A DNA stretch of 64,000 nucleotides from Anaerolineae bacterium (GTDB taxonomy: Bacteria; Chloroflexota; Anaerolineae; Aggregatilineales; UBA2796), in NCBI GenBank assembly GCA_019637615.1, contig JAHBVJ010000012.1, forward strand, positions 62,001-126,000, in the 5' to 3' direction. This document shows, piece after piece, positions 43,207-49,823 of the stretch. The position numbers and the translations under genes were made by a program. A model generated the notes under the pieces. That model had not been told where the DNA came from. It ran no database searches and saw only the letters and a list, made by a program, of their open reading frames with translations. Positions within the stretch are counted from its first letter, which is position 1. Each line of letters starts with the position of its first letter.

Positions 43207-43818
43207 TCAGATTCTACGTCGCATGACATTCTGATAGAAATCCCGCCGTCTATCTTCTCTCGCGGCGGGAGTCGCATCCAGACCCGCCCGCCGCTGCTTC
43301 GCCTTTGGTCCCGCAAGCGTACCACGTTCCCCGCTCTTGTATTGACTGTATACAATGTCGAGATAGCCGCCCGTAGAGATTTTCTCTAGCCGCTCAGTTT
43401 GGGCAGGAGTCAGCCGGACGCCACCAGACCGGGCCGCGATCAAGATCGCCACAGCTTCCGCAGCCTCAGCCCGGTTAATTCTCTGTTCAGCAGTGCGAGG
43501 CGATATTAGCCGCCCCGACGCCGCCGCCTGATTCTGTACTTCTTTAACGTAGTAAGATCGCGGAGCTTCCGCCGCCGCTTGCGTCTGTTTAACCTTTGCC
43601 GCCGCCGCCTGTTTGGTACTTTCCTTTTTGACCACGATCTGCGCGTCATCGTCATAATCTACAAGGTCAAGTTGAAAGAGCGCCATTTGAACGTTACCCG
43701 GCTCATTTTCAGCAAAATAGCGCAGGGTATCAATATCGCGGATATTGCGCCCCTTCTGGACTTGCCCGCCGTACCGCAACCGCCTATTTTGGCTGAGGTA
43801 GCTCTTGTACTGAGCCAT
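43207..43818 (-). CDS. Hypothetical protein, Ala/Gln-rich, last gene of the FtsK operon
   Basis: A 203-aa soluble protein. The N-terminal part (MAQYKSYLSQNRRLRYGGQV) is basic; a middle segment is Ala/Gln/Lys-rich (KQAAAAKVKQTQAAAEA) and probably flexible; the C-terminal part is charged. It contains the right 52-bp repeat within its last codons (TPAAREDRRRDFYQNVM, then RRRI and stop). The left repeat encodes the same peptide with a different continuation, so the gene's end may have been exchanged when the STAND cassette arrived. ATG 43818 is chosen for the GGGGGG-rich ribosome site. It overlaps the DUF4417 gene by 35 bases. Confidence 0.65.
   Translation of the reverse strand: MAQYKSYLSQNRRLRYGGQVQKGRNIRDIDTLRYFAENEPGNVQMALFQLDLVDYDDDAQIVVKKESTKQAAAAKVKQTQAAAEAPRSYYVKEVQNQAAASGRLISPRTAEQRINRAEAAEAVAILIAARSGGVRLTPAQTERLEKISTGGYLDIVYSQYKSGERGTLAGPKAKQRRAGLDATPAAREDRRRDFYQNVMRRRI
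43221..43272. repeat. 52-bp direct repeat, right copy, inside the 3' end of a gene
   Basis: Same orientation as 40436-40487, four mismatches in 52. The hairpin arms TCCCGCCG/CGGCGGGA are kept. The distance between copies, 2,785 bp, is just enough for the STAND gene and its promoter. Confidence 0.85.
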
Positions 43819-44446
43819 CCAGCACCCCCCGCTTACGATCTGACTCCTCAGCAAGCCAGATATACGCATTTTTTAGGCAGTGATCGCGACAGGCCCGCCC
43901 ACCGCCATACACCACGAACAGGATCGATGTTGTACCCGCCCGCTCAACCGCCAAGTTGTACTCAGCGTCGAGTAAGTCAAGGTGATCCGCACTTCCCCGC
44001 GTGCAATAAGCTTTCCATCCTTTGGGAACACCCATCAGATTCAGCTTTGCGAAAGACGGATGCACATTCATATCCACGAACACCCGTATACCCAACGATT
44101 GCCACCAGCGAGCGAGCCAACGTTTTTGGTAAACCTTGTATGCAGCCACCGCCCCCGGCATGTTGGCAACCGTGGTAAAGTTTAGCTCAACCACATTGAT
44201 AGGTTGGCAGTTGGGCACACCAGACGGATCGCGCCAGCACTTTTCAAAGCGGTAATCATCCACATAAAAGAGGATCGTCCCCCCGTATACCTTGTTGCGG
44301 GCTGTAGCGCCCCACACGGTGAGGGGATGCTCAACCGTCAGCGCTTGCATGTTGGGATCGAGCAGCGGAATGCCGCCCGTGTTGTCGGTCGCCCACACCG
44401 CCGTGAATGGCACATCAGCGAGCGAGAATGTTTGTTGTTTAGCCAT
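43784..44446 (-). CDS. DUF4417 family protein
   Basis: A 220-aa protein. VYGGTILFYVDDYRFEKCWR and the later GIRVFVDMNVHPSFAKLNLM-type stretch with a C-terminal SILFVVYGGGR fit DUF4417, a family found mostly on phages, plasmids and conjugative elements. Its biochemical role is unknown to me. It overlaps the gene before it by 8 bases and the gene after it by 35. Confidence 0.75.
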   Translation of the reverse strand: MAKQQTFSLADVPFTAVWATDNTGGIPLLDPNMQALTVEHPLTVWGATARNKVYGGTILFYVDDYRFEKCWRDPSGVPNCQPINVVELNFTTVANMPGAVAAYKVYQKRWLARWWQSLGIRVFVDMNVHPSFAKLNLMGVPKGWKAYCTRGSADHLDLLDAEYNLAVERAGTTSILFVVYGGGRACRDHCLKNAYIWLAEESDRKRGVLDGSVQELPQPK

Positions 44447-44750
44447 GAAATGCCTCCATTGATTCCTTTAGTGCCTTGAGTTTTGCCAATCGTTCAGGAT
44501 CGGTGCAATCCTGAATCTGAGAATCAACGCTCACACTGAGACCAGCCCGCCCGACCTTGCCCATCTTATCCAACCGAGCCGCGAACGCAGCCGGATCATC
44601 CTCCCCATGTGCCTTTAGCGCTTTTTCAACCAGCAGGTTGATTTGTATATCCCCAACCCAAAAACCTTTAAGGCCATCGAACACCGCCCGCGCCTTATCT
44701 TCTACCATCCCGCCCACGACCTGATTAAGCCGTTTTACTTTGTCGTCCAT
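44439..44750 (-). CDS. Small hypothetical protein
   Basis: A 103-aa, mostly helical protein (MDDKVKRLNQVVGGMVEDKA; LAKLKALKESMEAFHG). GGAG 7 bases before ATG 44750 supports the start, which overlaps the end of the preceding gene by 26 bases. No family recognised. Confidence 0.65.
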   Translation of the reverse strand: MDDKVKRLNQVVGGMVEDKARAVFDGLKGFWVGDIQINLLVEKALKAHGEDDPAAFAARLDKMGKVGRAGLSVSVDSQIQDCTDPERLAKLKALKESMEAFHG

Positions 44751-45045
44751 TGAACATCTCCCTTTGTGACTTATCCGCAGCGAGAAGCCGCCGCAGCTCA
44801 TCTACATCCTGACATTTGTGATAGCCTGCCAACACACAATCGAGTAATCCGGTAGGGTGGGCAGGGTCTACCGCCCCCAACCGCCTGCAAAACTTGCCCC
44901 GCTCCCATTCCAATCTCGCATAAACATATGCGGAATTTTTCTTAACATTCCAATCAATATGGATAAATCCGTTGACGCGAGCAGAATTCAACGTCCGATC
45001 AGACTTTCCGCATACACGATTCCGCTTACTTTGGTTTGCCGCCAT
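44725..45045 (-). CDS. Small basic hypothetical protein
   Basis: A 106-aa protein with a basic N-terminus (MAANQSKRNRVCGKSDRT) and a strand-rich middle (FIHIDWNVKKNSAYVYARLE). It could bind nucleic acid, but no fold is recognised. It overlaps both neighbours in a compact operon. Confidence 0.6.
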   Translation of the reverse strand: MAANQSKRNRVCGKSDRTLNSARVNGFIHIDWNVKKNSAYVYARLEWERGKFCRRLGAVDPAHPTGLLDCVLAGYHKCQDVDELRRLLAADKSQREMFNGRQSKTA

Positions 45046-45196
45046 ACCCTAGCTTGTCCGTCCTGTCTTGTCCCCACTTCAATTGTGGAAGGCCGTATTT
45101 TCTGACCTTCAAAAAGAAGCGGATCACCGCATAAGAGACGAGGGCAAATATCAAATGCCACGCCGTGCAAAACAGCCACATATTAGCTTCAGTCAT
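45026..45196 (-). CDS. 56-aa single-helix membrane protein
   Basis: ATG 45196 to TAA 45026. The N-terminal helix MWLFCTAWHLIFALVSYAVI is followed by a basic tail ending KLGYGGKPK. It overlaps the FtsK-like gene stop by 8 bases and the next gene's start by 20 bases, as in tightly packed mobile-element operons. Confidence 0.65.
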   Translation of the reverse strand: MTEANMWLFCTAWHLIFALVSYAVIRFFLKVRKYGLPQLKWGQDRTDKLGYGGKPK

Positions 45197-47108
45197 GATT
45201 CCCGTTCCCGTTACCTTTCATTCTGGATATCCTCAATTCCGCCAACTCCCTACGAGCAGCCCGCACCCGATCACGCTCACTGATCGCCCGATCAGTTGCT
45301 GATCGATCACCTTGATTACCTGCTTGATCGTCGTTTGTAGGAACGTCTAGATAAATTTGCCCGCCACCTTCACCCGTCTCCGGGTTGAATACTTCCAACC
45401 AGATGCGATCTACAGGCTCAATCACATCAGCGGGCAGCACTGGCGTGAAGGTCAATTGAGGGCCTTTGAACTTGACGCCGTAGCGTTGACCAGCGAGCAC
45501 GATCTCAGTCACCGCCCGCATATCTTGTATGAATGCTTCGATCTGTTTTTTGGAGATCACGAAGTTCTCAGCTTGGATTGCATCCTTTAGCGCCTTGCCC
45601 GTACACGATCCGCCCAACTTTTCAACGATAAAGCGAGCCATCGCGTCACGCTCAACTGCCAAGTAGTTCCCTTGCCACGTCACCAGACCCGCCGCCCGTG
45701 TTTGGGCGACGCGCACCGCAAACCGCACATCGTCATCGGTGCAGAGCGGAGTCTGAATTTCTTCTAATTCGGGCTTGAACCGGTAGAGCATTCTCCCCGG
45801 CACAGGTGGCAGCTTGGAGCACTCCGGCCCATCAATGATCACCTTGGATTGATCGCGGTTCTGTGTGCGCCCGCCGATGATCAGCCCCATGTTGATCTTG
45901 ATGGCGTTAGGCACGACTTCCACAGCGGGCCGCTGAGTACAGAGCACCAGATGGATACCCACCGCGCGCGAGAGTTGCGATATGCGGATCACCAGCTCGC
46001 GGAATTCCTCGCGTTGTTTCCGGTTTATCGCCAACGTCAGCTCGCTAAATTCATCGATCACGCATACCAGCCGGGGCAGCTTGCGATCAGGATTCATCTG
46101 ATTCCAAGCGCTCAACTCGCGTGCATGATCTTCTAGCAGCCACGTGCGCTCATGGACTTCTTTTAGCAGATAGCGCAGCACTTGGATCGCACCTTCAACC
46201 GTGGAGATAACACCCTCTGGACACTCCGATTCAGGCGGAGGGATAAATAGGTGCGGACTCTTTTTGTAAAAGCTGAATTCCAACCGCTTCAGGTCGATGA
46301 GAATGAGCCGGAGATCAGCAGGCTCGACGTTCATACTCCAACCGCTCAGGATCGCGTTGAGGATGTTCGACTTGCCGGAGCCGGACGCGCCCGCGATCAG
46401 GACATGGAAACACTTAGCAAGGTCTACCATGTGGACAGTCCGGTTAGGGTGCCCGACGCCGAGCAGGATTGGAGCCACCGACGAATCAACCGGATAATGC
46501 TCAGTCATCGATCTGAACAAGACCTTGCCCGGCAGCCCGCCCACCCCTTCTAGCCTATCCACGATCACCCAGACCCCTTTTTCGGGATCGTCCGTCAGCT
46601 TGTCCCCGAAAAACGAAATCTTGCGGTCGGTCTGTTTTTGTAGCTCGAATTGAGCGTCCTCATTGACCAGATCAGCCACATCCACACGGAACGGGAGTCT
46701 GTTTTGGTGCCCAAGCAGCGTTTTACTGGACACTAGAATCTGATAGTAGATGCGCTCAACCGAGACCTTGACCCGCGAAAATTTCACGCGCCGAATCTTT
46801 CGTCGCCGCCGCGCCGCCTTGCCATCCACATCCGCCATCAGCAGCATCGGATCGCCCCGCTTAGGTATCCATGCTTCACCGCGCCGCGTCCAGCAGTCAA
46901 CGATCAGCTTTCCGTATTTTTTGGCCTCGAAGCGGAGGAGCTTTTTAAGCGCCCGCTTTTCCCGCGCCCGTTCGCGAGCCTCTATTGCCAACTGGTGACG
47001 GAAGCGCAGCAGTTCAGCCGCCGATCCCCGTGCCAATGGCGCACGCAGCGGATAGAGAACCATCTCAACCCGCGATAAAGGCTTGACGATCTCCGGGGTC
47101 TCACTCAT
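45189..47108 (-). CDS. FtsK/SpoIIIE (HerA superfamily) DNA translocase
   Basis: A 639-aa P-loop pump. Walker A is AGASGSGKSNILNAILSGW (about residue 240), followed by LRLILIDLKRLEFSFY, and Walker B is LVCVIDEFSELTLA (about 350) with the FtsK-like GIHLVLCTQRPAVEVVPNAI and GGRTQNRDQSKVIID. The first 130 residues are highly basic with a long helix; no transmembrane helix is evident. The C-terminal 150 residues include a small winged-helix-like stretch and a charged tail. This type of ATPase pumps DNA in conjugation of actinobacterial-type elements or in plasmid and phage packaging. It is coupled by four bases to the GT39 gene. Confidence 0.9.
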   Translation of the reverse strand: MSETPEIVKPLSRVEMVLYPLRAPLARGSAAELLRFRHQLAIEARERAREKRALKKLLRFEAKKYGKLIVDCWTRRGEAWIPKRGDPMLLMADVDGKAARRRRKIRRVKFSRVKVSVERIYYQILVSSKTLLGHQNRLPFRVDVADLVNEDAQFELQKQTDRKISFFGDKLTDDPEKGVWVIVDRLEGVGGLPGKVLFRSMTEHYPVDSSVAPILLGVGHPNRTVHMVDLAKCFHVLIAGASGSGKSNILNAILSGWSMNVEPADLRLILIDLKRLEFSFYKKSPHLFIPPPESECPEGVISTVEGAIQVLRYLLKEVHERTWLLEDHARELSAWNQMNPDRKLPRLVCVIDEFSELTLAINRKQREEFRELVIRISQLSRAVGIHLVLCTQRPAVEVVPNAIKINMGLIIGGRTQNRDQSKVIIDGPECSKLPPVPGRMLYRFKPELEEIQTPLCTDDDVRFAVRVAQTRAAGLVTWQGNYLAVERDAMARFIVEKLGGSCTGKALKDAIQAENFVISKKQIEAFIQDMRAVTEIVLAGQRYGVKFKGPQLTFTPVLPADVIEPVDRIWLEVFNPETGEGGGQIYLDVPTNDDQAGNQGDRSATDRAISERDRVRAARRELAELRISRMKGNGNGNHD

Positions 47109-48568
47109 TGCAGCAACCAGATCGAACTACGCAGGACATAGCCGTAAACGTCTTTGGTAAACACCACCGTAGGTTGAAGCGATTCCCCCACCGCGATAAG
47201 GTCTAATTCAGCTTGGCTAGTGGTAGCAGTCGTGGCGAACAGCCACCAGACCCGCCCGCCATGTTCGCGAGCCAACCGCAGCGCCTGATCCAACGTCCCC
47301 AAGGGCACCCCAAAGGCATCCTTGGTGATGGAAACAATCGAATGATTCAGATCGTCTGTATCTTTCCACACCACATAGGGAACATCAGGCATGTAGTAGG
47401 TCGTTAAGGTCGTGGTATCAACCGCGCTGAAGAACAGCACATCACCAGCTCGCCACCCATCCCGCACAGGCTGAAGATGCTTGTAAATGCTGTCACGTCC
47501 GCTCTCTGTGAAATAATGGGAGAACAGCCCGATCAGTAGTGCCGGAATCACCAGCCCACGCGCCACCAACGCGTTATCCCGTCCCAAGTGCAGCAGCGTA
47601 TACGCCCACATGATCATGAGGATCATGGTCGAGGGTAGCAGTGCCCGCGCCAAGAACACGTTACGCCACAGCATCGAGGCCGCGATCATCAGCAGCGGAG
47701 TGCCCACCGCCACCACGAACACGATCAACCCGTCGCGACGGTACAGCCACCGCCGACAGTTGATCAGCGACACGAACGAGATTCCGAACGAGACGCCGTA
47801 AAGCGACAACTGGAAAATATCGGAGAGCCGCACGCCCATTGTCATGCGAGGCAGCGCGAACAGCGCCCCGCCTGCCGTCAGTGGCTCAAGCCAGAACCCC
47901 GATCCCATCGTCTTCGCTTGACCGAGAATCACCGCGCCCCACGGAAGCCACGCCGCACCCACCGACGCCAACGCCAGCACGGGCTTGACCATTTGCCGCC
48001 AGACGCGCCCGCGCGTGAGCAGCAGACCAAGACCCAACGACGCCACATAAAACAACGCGAGATTTTGCGTGTAGACCGCGCCGACGGATGCAACCGCCAT
48101 CAGCAGCCACCACTCACGGATCGCTGCGATGGTTGCCGTCAGCACGAACACCGCTAACAGCGGATACATACGGGCATCTTGCGAGTAATAGAGTGCAGCG
48201 GGCATGATCGCCGTCATCAGGCCAGCGAGGAACGCCGTTGACCGCTCCAATTTGAGATCGAGTGCCAGACGGTAGATCAGCAGCACGCCAACCACACCGA
48301 GGATCGCGCTAGGTGCTCTCAGCGCCCACTCAGACGATCCGAGCAACCGCACGTTGAGCGCTTCGATAAGGTAAAACAACGGTGGGTGGACATCGCCCCG
48401 GATTGCTTGCCACATATGCGACCAGTCCAGATTGACGACCCGCGCCGTAAATGTTTCGTCATACCAAAGATTCTCTACACCAAGATTCAGGAAGCGCAGC
48501 ACCGCCGCGATCCCCGCCAACCACACCCACGACCTACGCCCGCCTGCAAAACTTACCAGCCGATTCAT
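47105..48568 (-). CDS. GT39-like membrane glycosyltransferase
   Basis: A 487-aa GT-C enzyme with about ten hydrophobic helices. The first external loop has the diagnostic acidic pair in LGVENLWYDETFTARVV, then GDVHPPLFYLIEAL and SEWALRAPSAILG, as in ArnT/PMT-like proteins that move a sugar from a polyprenyl-phosphate donor. A membrane glycosyltransferase in the middle of a mobile-element operon is unexpected. It may decorate the TPT-rich surface proteins made from the divergent operon (inference). ATG 48568 has GAGG 6 bases upstream. Confidence 0.87.
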   Translation of the reverse strand: MNRLVSFAGGRRSWVWLAGIAAVLRFLNLGVENLWYDETFTARVVNLDWSHMWQAIRGDVHPPLFYLIEALNVRLLGSSEWALRAPSAILGVVGVLLIYRLALDLKLERSTAFLAGLMTAIMPAALYYSQDARMYPLLAVFVLTATIAAIREWWLLMAVASVGAVYTQNLALFYVASLGLGLLLTRGRVWRQMVKPVLALASVGAAWLPWGAVILGQAKTMGSGFWLEPLTAGGALFALPRMTMGVRLSDIFQLSLYGVSFGISFVSLINCRRWLYRRDGLIVFVVAVGTPLLMIAASMLWRNVFLARALLPSTMILMIMWAYTLLHLGRDNALVARGLVIPALLIGLFSHYFTESGRDSIYKHLQPVRDGWRAGDVLFFSAVDTTTLTTYYMPDVPYVVWKDTDDLNHSIVSITKDAFGVPLGTLDQALRLAREHGGRVWWLFATTATTSQAELDLIAVGESLQPTVVFTKDVYGYVLRSSIWLLQ

Positions 48569-48576
48569 GCCGACCT

Positions 48577-48786
48577 CTATAAATGATTGACGAGGGGAAT
48601 CACGATCCCGACGATGAACAGTAGAAACGCGACGAAACGCGCCACTGCCATAGGCCGGGGATAGGTGCGGAAATTGTGAAGCCACAGCACAACGACCAAC
48701 GCCGCTAATGCGATCCACACGATAGGCGTGTCGCGACGTGCAGCGAGAAGATCAAGCCACGCTTGCCAATTAGGAAACCCGCTCAT
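48577..48786 (-). CDS. 69-aa two-helix membrane protein
   Basis: Two hydrophobic segments (about 22-38 and 49-66) joined by a basic loop (HNFRTYPRPMAVAR). It overlaps the regulator gene by 17 bases and ends 9 bases before the GT39 start. No family recognised. Confidence 0.65.
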   Translation of the reverse strand: MSGFPNWQAWLDLLAARRDTPIVWIALAALVVVLWLHNFRTYPRPMAVARFVAFLLFIVGIVIPLVNHL

Positions 48787-49051
48787 CGAGCAGCGCCCTC
48801 CCGGCTTCTAAGATTTCAATATGGTAGGGATAACCGCGCATCGCCTGAGACACCGCAATAGCCTTACACGCTCGCAGCGCCTTTAGATGTGTACGGATCG
48901 TGCGATCCGATAATCCAGTATGTGACTGAATCTGAATAACTTTGATAGGCCGACGTGAGCCATATTTAGCGATGGCTCGCAGTACGTCTAGCTGATTGTC
49001 ATCAAAGCGAACGCCCATACAGACATAACCAACAATACCCCCTACGGACAT
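48770..49051 (-). CDS. Winged-helix DNA-binding protein, likely operon regulator
   Basis: A protein of 82-113 aa depending on start. The core FDDNQLDVLRAIAKYGSRRP followed by KVIQIQSHTGLSDRTIRTHL is a winged helix-turn-helix, and a small wing (YPYHIEILEAGRALL) ends it. Starts at 49111, 49051 and 49018 are possible and none has a strong ribosome site. I prefer 49051 or 49018, because the longer form would translate a perfect palindrome (49076-49090) that looks like an operator. It heads the minus-strand operon and faces the plus-strand structural operon. Confidence 0.7.
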   Translation of the reverse strand: MSVGGIVGYVCMGVRFDDNQLDVLRAIAKYGSRRPIKVIQIQSHTGLSDRTIRTHLKALRACKAIAVSQAMRGYPYHIEILEAGRALLDERVS

Positions 49052-49075
49052 TTTAACGAGTTTCACAAACGAACC

Positions 49076-49090
49076 CCGGCAAATTGCCGG
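49076..49090. promoter_or_regulatory. 15-bp palindrome, candidate operator
   Basis: CCGGCAA-A-TTGCCGG, perfect 7-bp arms around one base, in the short gap between divergent operons and next to the winged-helix gene. A site for a dimeric regulator controlling both directions is the natural reading. Confidence 0.5.
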
Positions 49091-49159
49091 ACTTCTCCTC
49101 AACTGCCCCATAACCTAATAAGTAACTGAGGCAATAGGACGCCACCACAGGACGCCACG

Positions 49160-49288
49160 ATGCAGATCGACCCTCAATTCGCCTTGCTTTTACTGCTACC
49201 CGTTATCACCGCAGGGATAGGGATCGCGCTGTTTTACGTGGGCTATCAGATAGCCGACTTCGCAAGCGGAGTCTTCAACGGTGATTGA
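49160..49288 (+). CDS. 42-aa single-helix membrane protein
   Basis: MQIDPQFALLLLLPVITAGI starts a single helix followed by a short polar tail (FASGVFNGD). First gene of the plus-strand operon. It overlaps the next start by 8 bases. No family recognised; size and layout match minor coat or T4SS accessory proteins. Confidence 0.6.
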   Translation: MQIDPQFALLLLLPVITAGIGIALFYVGYQIADFASGVFNGD

Positions 49289-49409
49289 GCTACAGCAATT
49301 CATCGTTGCTGCGCTGGGCAGCGTCCTATTGATCGGTGCATCCGCCATGCTTGCAGCGCTTTTCTTGCTGTCGTTGGTGGCACTGGTGATCCATGCCATC
49401 CCTGAATGA
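49281..49409 (+). CDS. 42-aa single-helix membrane protein (GTG start)
   Basis: Reads MIELQQFIVAALGSVLLIGA, then SAMLAALFLLSLVALVIHAI and PE. Nearly all hydrophobic. Overlaps the previous gene by 8 bases and ends 14 bases before the next ATG. Confidence 0.55.
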   Translation: MIELQQFIVAALGSVLLIGASAMLAALFLLSLVALVIHAIPE

Positions 49410-49423
49410 AAGGAGGTTTACCT

Positions 49424-49573
49424 ATGTCGTTCGATATTGACCTTGATCAATTGTTGGCTAGTGCGAGTCAGATGTTCAACGGACTGTGGCCCGTGTTTGC
49501 GCTGATTGCGGGGCTTGGCTTAGGAGTGGCGCTCGCCAAGTTCATCGCCGCCGCGATCCAGAATGCATTCTAG
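49424..49573 (+). CDS. 49-aa coat/pilin-like protein, copy 1
   Basis: A strong ribosome site (AGGAGG) precedes ATG 49424. The acidic amphipathic start MSFDIDLDQLLASASQMFNG leads to a Gly-rich helix (WPVFALIAGLGLGVALAKF) and a short C-terminus with one Lys. Size and layout recall mature pVIII major coat proteins of filamentous phages or VirB2-type pilins, but no signal peptide is present. A near-identical gene follows. Confidence 0.72.
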   Translation: MSFDIDLDQLLASASQMFNGLWPVFALIAGLGLGVALAKFIAAAIQNAF

Positions 49574-49619
49574 CTGCCGTCAGGCTGCGCCCATGCCATC
49601 GAAAGGGGGTGATTTTTGA

Positions 49620-49769
49620 ATGTCGTTCGATATTGACCTTGATCAGCTTTTGAGTAGCGCGAGCCAAATCTTCAACGGACTATGGCCCGTGTTTGCGCTG
49701 GTTGCGGGGCTTGGCTTAGGAGTGGCGCTCGCCAAGTTCATCGCCGCCGCGATCAGCAATGCTTTTTAA
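49620..49769 (+). CDS. 49-aa coat/pilin-like protein, copy 2
   Basis: Differs from copy 1 at five positions, with the core LWPVFALVAGLGLGVALAKF kept. Its ribosome site GGGGGTG lies 9-13 bases upstream. The duplicated unit is 196 bp and takes in part of the leader, so this is a tandem gene duplication. The strong ribosome sites suggest both copies are made in quantity. Confidence 0.72.
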   Translation: MSFDIDLDQLLSSASQIFNGLWPVFALVAGLGLGVALAKFIAAAISNAF

Positions 49770-49823
49770 CCCACCGCGCAGTTATCACAGCCGGGAGCCG
49801 AACGCCCCGGCTTTCAGGATTCT

